Assembly (NCBI RefSeq): GCF_028471905.1
Contig: NZ_CP116902.1
Coordinates: 5,001-69,000 of the forward strand
Length of the DNA stretch: 64,000 bases
Direction: 5' to 3'
DNA from: Aneurinibacillus uraniidurans
GTDB taxonomy: Bacteria; Bacillota; Bacilli; Aneurinibacillales; Aneurinibacillaceae
A model generated the notes under the pieces. It searched no databases. It saw only the letters and a program-made list of their open reading frames with translations, and was not told where the DNA came from. Every line of letters starts with the position of its first letter. The first letter of the stretch is position 1. A program made the position numbers and the translations under genes. Positions 1 to 10,500 of the stretch are shown piece by piece.

Positions 1-1200
1 CGACCGAATTGGACCTTGTCGATCCACGAGATCATCCACAATATCAATCGCTTTTAGTAGACCTTCAACAATATGAAGTCGGCTTTCTGCTTTCCGTAGT
101 TCGTATGCAGTACGACGACGAATAACTTCTTTCTGATGTTCCAAATAATAATAAAGCATCTCTTTCAAATTCAAAATACGCGGCTCATTATTCACAAGTG
201 CCAACATATTAATCCCAAAGCTTGTCTGCATCGCCGTATGACGGTACAAGTTGTTCAATACAACCTGTGGGTTTACGTCGCGTCGCAGGTCAATGACAAT
301 TCGCATACCCGTACGGTCAGATTCGTCCCGCAGATCTGTAATCCCTTCAAGCTTCTTCTCACGTACAAGCTCTGCAATCTTCTCAATCATCCGTGCTTTA
401 TTTACTTGGTATGGAATCTCTGACACAATGATTCGTGCTTTATTCCCTTGTTCTTCAATCTCTGCTTTCGCTCGAATTACAATCGATCCGCGTCCTGTTT
501 CAAATGCACGACGAATACCACTGCGTCCCATAATAAGAGCCCCTGTCGGGAAATCCGGTCCTGTAATGTACTCCATTAAATCTCGAACTGTACAATCCGG
601 ATTTTGAATGAGTAACAATACACCATTAATGATTTCTGTAAGGTTATGAGGAGGAATATTCGTTGCCATCCCTACCGCAATCCCTGCTGCTCCGTTTGCA
701 AGCAAGTGTGGGATACGCGCAGGCATCACAAGAGGTTCCTGTTCATTGCCGTCATAGTTTGGACCAAAATCAATCGTATCTTTGTTAATATCTCGCATAA
801 GTTCGGTCGCAATTTTAGACATCCGTGCTTCTGTATACCGCATGGCTGCTGCTGAATCACCATCAACGGAACCAAAGTTTCCATGTCCATCTACTAACGG
901 ATACCGATAAGAAAAATCTTGCGCCATCCGTACCATTGTTTCATAAACAGCTGCATCACCGTGCGGGTGATACTTACCAATTACATCCCCAACGATACGA
1001 GCTGATTTCTTATATGGCTTATCCGGTGTCACACCCATTTCATTCATTGCGTACAGAATACGGCGGTGTACCGGCTTCAGACCATCCCGTACGTCTGGAA
1101 GCGCACGACTGACAATAACGCTCATCGCATATTCCAGGAATGATTCGCGCATCTCCTGGTTTATATTAATGTCAATAACATTTGATTGTTGTTCGGACAT
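1..1200 (-). CDS. gyrA: DNA gyrase subunit A (5' part; runs off the left edge)
   Basis: Breakage-reunion subunit of DNA gyrase, which introduces negative supercoils with GyrB. The first ~400 residues are present; the C-terminal beta-pinwheel lies outside the window. The ATG at 1200 follows a GGAGGT Shine-Dalgarno. The protein opens [14 protein letters not shown]. The catalytic tyrosine is Tyr122 in AMRYTEARM. In the quinolone region the sequence is [10 protein letters not shown], so residue 83 is Ala rather than the usual Ser, while the acidic residue at 87 (Glu) is kept. It sits downstream of gyrB as in Bacillus, but a strong terminator separates the two genes. Confidence 0.97.
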   Translation of the reverse strand, partial: MSEQQSNVIDININQEMRESFLEYAMSVIVSRALPDVRDGLKPVHRRILYAMNEMGVTPDKPYKKSARIVGDVIGKYHPHGDAAVYETMVRMAQDFSYRYPLVDGHGNFGSVDGDSAAAMRYTEARMSKIATELMRDINKDTIDFGPNYDGNEQEPLVMPARIPHLLANGAAGIAVGMATNIPPHNLTEIINGVLLLIQNPDCTVRDLMEYITGPDFPTGALIMGRSGIRRAFETGRGSIVIRAKAEIEEQGNKARIIVSEIPYQVNKARMIEKIAELVREKKLEGITDLRDESDRTGMRIVIDLRRDVNPQVVLNNLYRHTAMQTSFGINMLALVNNEPRILNLKEMLYYYLEHQKEVIRRRTAYELRKAESRLHIVEGLLKAIDIVDDLVDRQGPIRS

Positions 1201-1269
1201 AGCTACCTCCGTCTCTAACGTCTCCTTACTCCAAAAAACATAAGCCCAAACGTTTTATCCATACCTGTT

Positions 1270-1278
1270 ATTATACCA
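1270..1278 (-). promoter_or_regulatory. gyrA promoter, extended -10
   Basis: On the minus strand a perfect TATAAT (1275 to 1270) is preceded by TGG, giving the extended -10 form TGnTATAAT about 70 bases before the gyrA start. No good -35 box is visible at the right spacing. Because the gyrB terminator lies just upstream, gyrA probably depends on this promoter. Confidence 0.6.
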
Positions 1279-1290
1279 TTTTTCCCCGTT

Positions 1291-1335
1291 AAAACAAAAA
1301 AATAAGCCCTCCCGTTCAGAGAGGGGCTTATTTCG
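1291..1335 (-). terminator. gyrB transcription terminator
   Basis: Right after the gyrB stop the minus strand reads AAATAAGCCC ... GGGCTTATTT followed by a long T run (the A run at 1291-1300 on the plus strand). This is a classic intrinsic terminator. Confidence 0.85.
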
Positions 1336-1339
1336 TCAT

Positions 1340-3513
<2,174 letters not shown>

Positions 3514-3526
3514 ATAGTTCTCCCCC

Positions 3527-4642
3527 TTACGTTTCTCGCACAACTGTTCCCTGGTTAACCCGATAAAGAGCAGCCTGCTGAAGAGTTTGATGGTACAGTC
3601 CTTCTACGCCCGTTGTCGTTACAAACGTCTGTACTCGGTCTTTAATATTTTGTAGAAGATGGGACTGCCGATTCGCATCTAGTTCCGATAGCACATCATC
3701 AAGAAGAAGAAGCGGATATTCCCCCACTTCCTGATGAATCAGCTCGATCTCAGCTAATTTTAGGGATAAAGCAGTCGTTCGCTGCTGTCCCTGGGACCCG
3801 TACTGATGCACGTTTGTCCCATTAATAAAAAACTCGATATCATCGCGATGAGGACCGGCTAGACTCGTACCACGTGCAATCTCCCTATCCTGAATAGAGG
3901 TTAAATGCTGATAAATGACATCGCTTGCTTCCTGCCTGGACATGTCCTTTGTAACCGGTAGCGAATTGTGGTAAGCAAGCTGCAACCGTTCTTTTCCCTG
4001 TGTAATCTGAGCATGAATCTCCTGCCCCCACTGCTCCAGCTTTTCCATGAACCCGTACCGTTTTGCAAGAACTTCCGCCGCTATATTTGCCATTTGCATG
4101 TTGTACACATCTAACATATCACGATATGGCTTACCCATTTGTAGTTCTTTCATCGCCTGATTTCGCTGCTGGACAATTTTTTGATACTGTAAAATCGCAT
4201 GCAAATACGATTTCGAGACTTGTCCAATCTCCATATCAAGAAAACGGCGCCGAATATTCGGACTCCCCTTGACGATTCCAAGGTCTTCCGGGGCAAACAT
4301 TACCACATTCATTGCGCCGATATAATCGCTTAATTTTCTTTGCTCAAGACTATTAATTTTCGCCTTTTTTCCCTTGGGCGTCAACCTGATATCCAGTGAT
4401 ATGGCTCCATGCCGCCGCTCTGTGCGGCATGAAAGAGATGCATACTCCTGCTCCCACTGAATTAATTCTTTATCTTTACTAGTCCGATGCGACTTAGCCA
4501 TAGCCAATACGTAGATCGCTTCGAGCATATTTGTTTTTCCCTGTGCATTCTGCCCAACAAATAACACAATCGGCTGGTCAAACTGGACATGTGCATGCTC
4601 AAAGTTACGATATTGTGTTATTTCAAGTTCAGTAAGGATCAA
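3527..4642 (-). CDS. recF: DNA replication/repair protein RecF
   Basis: SMC-like ABC ATPase that helps load RecA on gapped DNA and restart forks. The Walker A motif is GQNAQGKT near residue 30, the signature is QYGSQGQQRTTALSLKLAE, and the Walker B is LLLLDDVLSELD. 371 residues, the family length. The start is a TTG at 4642, eight bases after GGAGGG; no ATG fits better. Confidence 0.96.
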   Translation of the reverse strand: MILTELEITQYRNFEHAHVQFDQPIVLFVGQNAQGKTNMLEAIYVLAMAKSHRTSKDKELIQWEQEYASLSCRTERRHGAISLDIRLTPKGKKAKINSLEQRKLSDYIGAMNVVMFAPEDLGIVKGSPNIRRRFLDMEIGQVSKSYLHAILQYQKIVQQRNQAMKELQMGKPYRDMLDVYNMQMANIAAEVLAKRYGFMEKLEQWGQEIHAQITQGKERLQLAYHNSLPVTKDMSRQEASDVIYQHLTSIQDREIARGTSLAGPHRDDIEFFINGTNVHQYGSQGQQRTTALSLKLAEIELIHQEVGEYPLLLLDDVLSELDANRQSHLLQNIKDRVQTFVTTTGVEGLYHQTLQQAALYRVNQGTVVRET

Positions 4643-4689
4643 AATGTATTCCCTCCCGGCGCTTCGCTGCTTCGTGCAAGCACTTCTGG

Positions 4690-4920
4690 TTATTGCACGG
4701 TTTGCCGAGAGACTTCAAACATTCCAAACCCTTCTACGTAAACCGTATCCCCATTATACAATTTTTTGCCGCGTCGGTTTTCACTTTCTCCATTTACTTT
4801 AATTTCTGCTTCCGCAAGGAGAATTTTAGCATGACCGCCCGTACTGGCAATTCCTGCCAGCTTTAAAAATTGTCCTAATTGGATATATTCTGTTGCGATT
4901 TCTACACTTGTCTTTTCCAT
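4690..4920 (-). CDS. yaaA: S4 domain-containing protein YaaA
   Basis: 76-residue protein made almost entirely of an S4 RNA-binding fold (QLGQFLKLAGIASTGGHAK, then IKVNGESENRRGKKLYNGD). This is the small S4 gene always found between dnaN and recF in Bacilli (also called rlbA), linked in B. subtilis to 50S ribosome assembly. ATG at 4920 after GGAGAGAG. It lies 12 bases after dnaN. Confidence 0.92.
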   Translation of the reverse strand: MEKTSVEIATEYIQLGQFLKLAGIASTGGHAKILLAEAEIKVNGESENRRGKKLYNGDTVYVEGFGMFEVSRQTVQ

Positions 4921-4931
4921 TTTTCTCTCTC

Positions 4932-6074
4932 CTATTGGTTGGTTCGAACAGGAAGGATCAGGTGTAAGATCCAGTCATGATCGGTTGGGCGAATAATAAA
5001 TGGACTCATGGCACCCGTAAATCCAATTCGAATCTCGGCACTATCTACTACTCGAAGCGAATCGATCATGTATTTTGCATTGAACGAAATTTTCACATCT
5101 TCACCTTCCATGGAAGATGGAACAATTTCTTCTGTCACCGTACCGACTTCCGGGATGTTGGATGAAATCTCGATTACACCATCCGGACGTGTAAACAGGC
5201 GAACAACATTATTTTTTCCATCCCTTGCTAACAAGCTTGCCCGTTCGATTGCTCCGAGAAACTCTTTTGTGGATAAAATCATTTCTGTTTTCATATGTTG
5301 TGGAATGATTCGGCTTGTATCCGGATATGTTCCATCAAGAATACGAGAGTAAAACAAAATATGGTTTACTTTCGCAAGAATCTGATTATCCGTAATTACG
5401 ATATCAACCAGTTTATCATCATCTGAGAGAATTTTACTTAATTCAAGTAAGCTTTTTCCTGGAATTACAACATTATGAAAACTAAGTCCTTCTGCTGATT
5501 CTACCGCTGCCTTGCGCGTAGTTAAGCGATGGCTGTCAGTTGCAACAAATGTTAATTCTCCGTTTTCAAGGCTCCACATGACTCCCGTTAAAATAGGCCG
5601 TGTTTCTGTTGTTGCAACCGCAAATACGGTTTGTCGAATCATTGTTTTCAACAGATCAGCTGGCATACTTAAAACTTGATTCTCCTCAATTTGTGGAAGA
5701 CGCGGATAATCCTCCGCATTCATTCCATTCAAATTAAATTGAGATCTTCCTGAAGAAATCGTTGTGACAAACCGGTCATGTACAGAAATGGTTACTTGTT
5801 CTCCCGGAAGCTTCTTAACGATTTCTCCTAGAAAACGAGAGGGAAGTACAATGCTGCCAGGGGTTATATTTTCGATCCATTGGTGTTCACCAGATTCAGC
5901 TGGAATATACTGTTCAATCGAAATGTCAGAATCACTAGCTGTTAATATAATGCCATCCTCATGAGCAACAATTTTGATACCAGTCAATATTGGAATTGTT
6001 GTACGTGAGGAAACAGCTTTGCTTACTGTGGTAATAGCATGTGTAAATTGGTCTCTTTGAATCGTAAATTCCAT
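4932..6074 (-). CDS. dnaN: DNA polymerase III subunit beta (sliding clamp)
   Basis: Processivity clamp that encircles DNA and tethers PolC and DnaE. 380 residues with three clamp repeats, starting MEFTIQRDQFTHAITTVSKA and ending in the hydrophobic-pocket strand FIIRPTDHDWILHLILPVR. The ATG at 6074 follows AAGGAGG. It sits directly after dnaA with the unwinding part of the origin between them. Confidence 0.97.
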   Translation of the reverse strand: MEFTIQRDQFTHAITTVSKAVSSRTTIPILTGIKIVAHEDGIILTASDSDISIEQYIPAESGEHQWIENITPGSIVLPSRFLGEIVKKLPGEQVTISVHDRFVTTISSGRSQFNLNGMNAEDYPRLPQIEENQVLSMPADLLKTMIRQTVFAVATTETRPILTGVMWSLENGELTFVATDSHRLTTRKAAVESAEGLSFHNVVIPGKSLLELSKILSDDDKLVDIVITDNQILAKVNHILFYSRILDGTYPDTSRIIPQHMKTEMILSTKEFLGAIERASLLARDGKNNVVRLFTRPDGVIEISSNIPEVGTVTEEIVPSSMEGEDVKISFNAKYMIDSLRVVDSAEIRIGFTGAMSPFIIRPTDHDWILHLILPVRTNQ

Positions 6075-6264
6075 TGTAGCCTCCTTGGAATGTTAAATGT
6101 ACATTCTACATACACTTATATTTTATACTCTTTTAAATACTAGTAGTAATAGGGGCGGTGGATATGTGCATAAGTAGCGATAGAGTAAAGAAATACAGCC
6201 TATACACATGTGGATAAGCTTGTGTACAGGCTGTAGCTGTTATTTTCATTTATACACAGATCGA
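6075..6264. other. oriC downstream half: unwinding region with DnaA-trio-like repeats
   Basis: The 190-base dnaA-dnaN spacer has an AT-rich stretch (6105-6140). It is followed by TAG TAG TAA TAG in register (6141-6152), a GC-rich block GGGCGG (6153-6158), a degenerate box GGTGGATAT (6157-6165), a perfect DnaA box TGTGGATAA (6209-6217) and a one-mismatch box TTATACACA (6250-6258). The order AT-rich / trios / GC / DnaA box is that of the basal unwinding module described in B. subtilis. Assignment as the melting site is inference from that similarity. Confidence 0.75.
6195..6234. repeat. Inverted repeat with a DnaA box in its loop
   Basis: ACAGCCTATACACA (6195-6208) is mirrored by TGTGTACAGGCTGT (6221-6234) with one mismatch. 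The loop is TGTGGATAAGCT and holds a perfect DnaA box. On the minus strand it follows dnaA, but only a weak T run comes after it, so it could be a poor terminator or part of the origin architecture. Confidence 0.75.
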
Positions 6265-7623
6265 TTACTGCCCTTTTCGAATCCGTTCAATTAAACCTTG
6301 AATGGTAGTTTGAAGCTGACTATCTGTCTGCAGGGCATGTGTAATTTTTTCGTGAGCGTGAATAACAGTTGTATGATCACGTCCACCAAATTCTTCCCCA
6401 ATCTTAGGTAACGAAAAATCAGTTAGCTCACGGGACAAGTACATCGCGATCTGACGTGGAAATGCTACTGATTTTGTCCGTTTTCTTGCTTTAAAGTCTT
6501 CCATCTTTAGGTTGAAATGTTCCCCTACTGCTTGCTGAATGGCGGGAATATTGATGACATGAGGTTTGCTAGATGGAATGATGTCTTTTAACGCTTCTAC
6601 AGCAAGCTCTGTATCGATATCACGATTAATAAGAGAGGAATAGGCTACTACACGAATAAGAGCCCCCTCAAGTTCACGTATATTTGTGTCAATTTGATTG
6701 GCTATGTATACCATAACCTCGTTTGGAATCTCTAAATTATCAGCCTTTGCTTTCTTCCGCAAAATCGCAATCCGTGTCTCTAGATCAGGAGGCTGGATAT
6801 CTGTAATCAATCCCCATTCAAAACGTGACCGAAGTCGGTCTTCTAGCGTCGGAATTTCTTTTGGTGGTCGGTCGCTTGAGATAATGATCTGTTTGCTTTC
6901 CTCATGTAAGGCGTTAAATGTATGGAAAAACTCTTCTTGTGTCTGCTCTTTTCCGGCCAGAAACTGAATATCATCAATCAGAAGAATATCTACGTTTCGA
7001 TATTTATTGCGGAAACTTCCTGTTTGATTGTCTCGAATTGAATTAATGAATTCATTCGTAAATTTCTCTGAAGAGAGATACACGACTGTCGCATTTGGAT
7101 TTTGTTCCAGCACATAGTGACCAATTCCATGCATGAGATGTGTCTTGCCAAGACCAACTCCTCCATAGATAAAAAGCGGATTGTATGCTTTAGCGGGCGC
7201 TTCTGCTACGGCTAGAGAAGCGGCATGCGCAAAACGATTACCGGCACCAATGACAAATGTATCAAACGTATACTTGGGATTTAGCATTGTTGGTGGAAAA
7301 TCATCGTTTCCACTTGATTTTTTTCCTTTTTTTGAAGGGGTAACTGCTACTGTGTCTTCTTGCTCATTTGTTGAAGTTGGAATCACAAATTTTACTGTAA
7401 TAACTTTACCCATAATTTCATAAAGTATCTCAAGAATAAGATCGGAATAGCGAGATTCGAGCCAGTCGCGTGTAAATTCATTGGGTGCTGTGATTAGAAG
7501 TGTGTTGTCATCAAGGGACGTAGCTTTTGTTGATTTTAGCCAAGTTTCAAAACTTGGTTTACTAATACGTTTCTGTATATGAGCAAGTGCAGTATCCCAC
7601 AAATCGTTTATATTTGTGACCAT
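6265..7623 (-). CDS. dnaA: Chromosomal replication initiator DnaA
   Basis: AAA+ initiator that binds DnaA boxes and melts the origin. Domain [18 protein letters not shown]; short variable domain II rich in Lys/Ser; AAA+ core beginning [10 protein letters not shown] with Walker [11 protein letters not shown] and Walker [12 protein letters not shown]-terminal helix-turn-helix with the family signature [15 protein letters not shown]. 452 residues. ATG at 7623 after GGGAGGAG. First gene of the dnaA-dnaN-yaaA-recF-remB-gyrB cluster, with DnaA boxes on both sides, so autoregulation is likely. Confidence 0.98.
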   Translation of the reverse strand: MVTNINDLWDTALAHIQKRISKPSFETWLKSTKATSLDDNTLLITAPNEFTRDWLESRYSDLILEILYEIMGKVITVKFVIPTSTNEQEDTVAVTPSKKGKKSSGNDDFPPTMLNPKYTFDTFVIGAGNRFAHAASLAVAEAPAKAYNPLFIYGGVGLGKTHLMHGIGHYVLEQNPNATVVYLSSEKFTNEFINSIRDNQTGSFRNKYRNVDILLIDDIQFLAGKEQTQEEFFHTFNALHEESKQIIISSDRPPKEIPTLEDRLRSRFEWGLITDIQPPDLETRIAILRKKAKADNLEIPNEVMVYIANQIDTNIRELEGALIRVVAYSSLINRDIDTELAVEALKDIIPSSKPHVINIPAIQQAVGEHFNLKMEDFKARKRTKSVAFPRQIAMYLSRELTDFSLPKIGEEFGGRDHTTVIHAHEKITHALQTDSQLQTTIQGLIERIRKGQ

Positions 7624-8100
7624 GAGTCTCCTCCCTTCTTCTCTTCCGCATACGTATGTTCAGCAGCGGACTGCTGTTTTGCTCAGCTAAGAAGAAGTTG
7701 AACAAGCGGAATGTGGATAAGATTTTTAATAAAAGTCAGCTATATTTCAAGATATTCTTATGGTTTTCGACAAAATCTTTAAAAGGTGTGGATATGTTTT
7801 TCCACACCTTTGTATAACTGTCCACAATATTATCCACAGTGTGTGGATAAACCATACTTTGAGTACCAGTTATCCACTGGTTAAAACAAAATCATGATAG
7901 CAGATAACTATACAAAGCGCAATGTTTTTTTAATACTTATCCACACACTCTACAACTTGTGCGAACCTGATATTCACAACACTAGATTTTGTGCACAAGC
8001 ATGGGAGAAGCTTGTCGATAATTGGCGTGCGGGAAATATTTTTGTCCACAAAAAGGTCGGGAAATAAAAAATGTGGATAGTGTGCGGGGGGTTAGGAAGA
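7624..8100. other. oriC upstream half: DnaA-box cluster
   Basis: No gene lies in this spacer between dnaA and rpmH. Perfect DnaA boxes (TTATCCACA or its complement) occur at 7712-7720, 7830-7838, 7842-7850 and 7937-7945. One-mismatch boxes occur at 7787-7795, 7798-7806, 7870-7878, 8042-8050 and 8072-8080. This is the dense box array of a Bacillus-type bipartite origin; with the dnaA-dnaN spacer it makes up oriC. Confidence 0.92.
7782..7881. repeat. Three consecutive DnaA-box palindromes in oriC
   Basis: Three dyads follow each other. The first is AAAGGTGTGGA (7782-7792) / TCCACACCTTT (7801-7811) with an 8-base loop. The second is TTATCCACA-GTG-TGTGGATAA (7830-7850), two perfect boxes facing each other. 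The third is ACCAGT-TATCC-ACTGGT (7865-7881) with a near-box in its middle. Each could pair DnaA monomers in inverted orientation or fold as a hairpin when single-stranded. Confidence 0.8.
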
Positions 8101-8103
8101 GAC

Positions 8104-8133
8104 TTGACATGATACATAACCGATCGATATAAT
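8104..8133 (+). promoter_or_regulatory. rpmH promoter
   Basis: TTGACA (8104-8109), 18-base spacer, TATAAT (8128-8133): a full-consensus housekeeping promoter about 55 bases before the rpmH start, facing away from the origin. Confidence 0.88.
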
Positions 8134-8189
8134 GATCAAGACTGTCTATATAACAGAGTGGATGGAACCTTCCCAAGGAGGTGGATATA

Positions 8190-8324
8190 ATGAAACCGAC
8201 ATTTAAACCGAACAACCGCAAACGCAGCAAAGTTCACGGCTTCCGTGCTCGCATGAGCTCTAAGAACGGTCGCAAAGTTTTGGCTGCACGTCGTAGAAAA
8301 GGAAGAAAAGTATTATCAGCATAA
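8190..8324 (+). CDS. rpmH: 50S ribosomal protein L34
   Basis: 44-residue, strongly basic protein beginning [18 protein letters not shown] and ending [11 protein letters not shown], the universal L34 pattern. ATG at 8190 follows AAGGAGGT. It lies between oriC and rnpA as in nearly all bacteria. Its own strong promoter and the following hairpin suit high expression compared with rnpA. Confidence 0.97.
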   Translation: MKPTFKPNNRKRSKVHGFRARMSSKNGRKVLAARRRKGRKVLSA

Positions 8325-8347
8325 GGCCACTACTGAAGTGGCCTTTT
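8323..8347 (+). terminator. rpmH-rnpA terminator/attenuator
   Basis: AAGGCCACT / AGTGGCCTT stem right after the rpmH stop, followed by TTTTCT. The short T run suggests partial termination, letting a fraction of transcripts enter rnpA-yidC-jag. Confidence 0.75.
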
Positions 8348-8418
8348 CTACCGTTTGGTCAGGGACTTGTTCCCTGGCCAGAACGGAGAAGCAGAACAGC
8401 AGGTAAGGGGTGTGCCCT

Positions 8419-8781
8419 TTGTATCGCCAGAATCGATTACGAAAAAATGAAGAATTTCAGATGATCTTTAAAAAAGGAAAATCTGTGGCTAATCGCCAGT
8501 TCGTCATTTATTCGTTGCCAAAAGAAGGACAAGATTCATTTCGTGTAGGGGTATCGGTCAGCAAGAAGATGGGGAATGCTGTTGTGCGTAATCGCTTGCG
8601 CCGGCTCATAAAGGAAAGCATTCGCCTGCGTGCAGATGAGGTAAAATCAAATGTAGATTTCATTGTAATCTGCAGGCTTCCGGCAGTTGAGCTGGAATTC
8701 GATGCGTTTCAGGGAAGCTTATACCACTGCATGAGGAAGGCGAAGCTGTTTTCTTCTATACATAAAGAAGAAGGGAAGTAA
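8419..8781 (+). CDS. rnpA: Ribonuclease P protein component
   Basis: Protein subunit of RNase P, which trims 5' ends of tRNA precursors. Hallmarks: NRLRKNEEFQMIFKKGKS near the start and the basic RNR motif helix KKMGNAVVRNRLRRLIKES. The TTG at 8419 lies eight bases after AAGGGG. A GTG at 8410 is also open but would overlap that ribosome site, so I prefer TTG (120 residues). Confidence 0.94.
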   Translation: MYRQNRLRKNEEFQMIFKKGKSVANRQFVIYSLPKEGQDSFRVGVSVSKKMGNAVVRNRLRRLIKESIRLRADEVKSNVDFIVICRLPAVELEFDAFQGSLYHCMRKAKLFSSIHKEEGK

Positions 8782-8854
8782 ATTCCCTTCGTTTACGTCC
8801 AGAAAGTTCATATTTCTATCGGTCAACTATATGAGTTGCAAGGAGGAATTATTC

Positions 8855-9619
8855 TTGCTGCCTAAAAAAATAAAAATGGCGCTGTTGTTTCTTCTGATCG
8901 CCCTTTTGTCAGCAGGGTGTAGTGCGGCAAATCCAAAAAATCCGCTCCCGATTGATCCACACGGAGGCATATGGGATCGGTTTTTCGTATATCCGCTATC
9001 GTGGTTGCTGCAGGAAGCTGCGGCTCTAGTTGGCGGTAATTATGGTATCTCAATTTTAATTGCTACCGTTCTGGTTCGACTTCTTATTTTGCCGCTTATG
9101 ATCAAACAGATGAAGAGCAGCAAGAGAATGCAGGAACTGCAGCCTGAGATGGCTAAACTTAAGGATAAATACAAGAATGATCCGCAGAAATATCAGCAGG
9201 AAATGATCAAACTGTATCAGGTGCACCAGGTGAACCCGCTTTCGGGATGTCTTCCGATCTTGATTCAAATGCCGATCTTAATGGGATTTTATCATGCGAT
9301 TATTCGTACGGCCCCGATTCGGGAACATAATTTTCTGTGGCTTCAACTTGGACAGAAGGACCCGTTCTTTATCCTTCCAGTTCTAGCCGCAGCAACAACG
9401 TTCTTTCAACAATGGATGACAATGAGAAATAATGCAGCTATGGCAGATAATCCGCAGATGAAAATGATGCTGTATATTATGCCAGCCATGATTCTCTTTA
9501 TTTCCATTTCGCTTCCATCAGCACTTTCTCTTTACTGGGTGTACGGTAATATTTTTACAATTGTTCAGACATACTTCCTGTATCGTGATACGACACCTCA
9601 AGGAGGTAGTAAGAAGTGA
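8855..9619 (+). CDS. yidC: Membrane protein insertase YidC (SpoIIIJ type)
   Basis: Inserts and folds membrane proteins; SpoIIIJ-type members are also needed for forespore sigma-G activity. The N-terminal signal ends in the lipobox LSAGC, so the mature protein is a lipoprotein. Five membrane segments follow, with the family signature GCLPILIQMPILMGFYHAI. The TTG at 8855 has AGGAGG eight bases upstream; an upstream ATG at 8831 has no ribosome site. The stop overlaps the jag start by four bases. Confidence 0.95.
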   Translation: MLPKKIKMALLFLLIALLSAGCSAANPKNPLPIDPHGGIWDRFFVYPLSWLLQEAAALVGGNYGISILIATVLVRLLILPLMIKQMKSSKRMQELQPEMAKLKDKYKNDPQKYQQEMIKLYQVHQVNPLSGCLPILIQMPILMGFYHAIIRTAPIREHNFLWLQLGQKDPFFILPVLAAATTFFQQWMTMRNNAAMADNPQMKMMLYIMPAMILFISISLPSALSLYWVYGNIFTIVQTYFLYRDTTPQGGSKK

Positions 9620-10368
9620 ATCAGGTAACGGCAACGGGAAAAACAGTCGAAGATGCGATTCGTGTAGCGCTTGCTCAGTTGAATGCTAAGCGAGAAGATG
9701 TGAATTTTCGTGTGCTAGAGGAGCCAAGTAAAGGTTTTTTTGGCTTGATCGGAGTACGGCAAGCAAAGGTAGAAGTCACATTGGTAGAAAAAGAGGTGGC
9801 GAAAGAGATTTTGTCATCAGAAGAAGCGCACCCTGTTAGTGAACCATTGCCGGAACCTGAAAAGCTTGAGAAATCGGAAGAAACTCCGGTTTTAGAACAG
9901 GAAAGTCCTGCATTGGATATTGATCCGATTCAACAGGGACGAGCGTTTCTAGAAGAAATGTTAGCTGCAATGGAGATCAAAGCGGATATTCAGCTATCAG
10001 TTAAGCAGGGTACACCTGTTATCACGATTTTGGGTAAAGGCCTTGGTTTACTCATTGGACGACATGGGCAGACACTTGATTCCATTCAGTATTTGGTAAA
10101 TATTGTGGCGAATCGGAATGCGACAAAAAAAGTTCGTATTATAATTGATGCAGAAAATTATCGTCAGAAGCGGAAAGAGTCACTCGAGCAGATGGCGGAA
10201 CGGATGGCCAATCAAGTAATACGTACGAAAAAAGTAGTGCGGCTTGAGCCAATGGGCCCGACCGAACGTAAAGTTATTCACAGCCGCCTGCAAAAACATT
10301 CGCAGGTGCAGACATACAGTGAAGGAACAGAACCGTACCGTCGGGTCGTAATCGCGTTGAAAAAGTAA
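9616..10368 (+). CDS. jag: RNA-binding protein Jag/KhpB (SpoIIIJ-associated)
   Basis: 250 residues: an N-terminal Jag domain (ATGKTVEDAIRVALAQL, EEPSKGFFGLIG), an acidic Glu/Pro-rich linker (about 75-105), a KH domain with GRHGQTLDSIQYLVN and a C-terminal R3H domain (MGPTERKVIHSRLQ). KH and R3H bind RNA. GTG at 9616 after AAGGAGG. It overlaps yidC by four bases, so the two are translationally coupled. Confidence 0.94.
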   Translation: MNQVTATGKTVEDAIRVALAQLNAKREDVNFRVLEEPSKGFFGLIGVRQAKVEVTLVEKEVAKEILSSEEAHPVSEPLPEPEKLEKSEETPVLEQESPALDIDPIQQGRAFLEEMLAAMEIKADIQLSVKQGTPVITILGKGLGLLIGRHGQTLDSIQYLVNIVANRNATKKVRIIIDAENYRQKRKESLEQMAERMANQVIRTKKVVRLEPMGPTERKVIHSRLQKHSQVQTYSEGTEPYRRVVIALKK

Positions 10369-10387
10369 ACATAGTGATTATCCACAG

Positions 10388-10418
10388 CCCCCTCTCGTAC
10401 TAGAGAGGGGGTTTTTTT
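10388..10418 (+). terminator. Terminator after jag
   Basis: CCCCCTCTC / GAGAGGGGG with a 6-base loop and seven Ts. It ends the rpmH-rnpA-yidC-jag unit. Confidence 0.93.
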
Positions 10419-10446
10419 GTCAAATATTCATAGAGTATGGTATTCT
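10417..10446 (+). promoter_or_regulatory. mnmE promoter
   Basis: TTGTCA (10417-10422), 18-base spacer, TATTCT (10441-10446), directly after the jag terminator and 55 bases before mnmE. Both boxes deviate by one or two bases from consensus. Confidence 0.55.
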
Positions 10447-10500
10447 ATACATTTAGGGAAAGCTTTAAAAAAACATGTCTTTACTGAGTGGTGACATATA

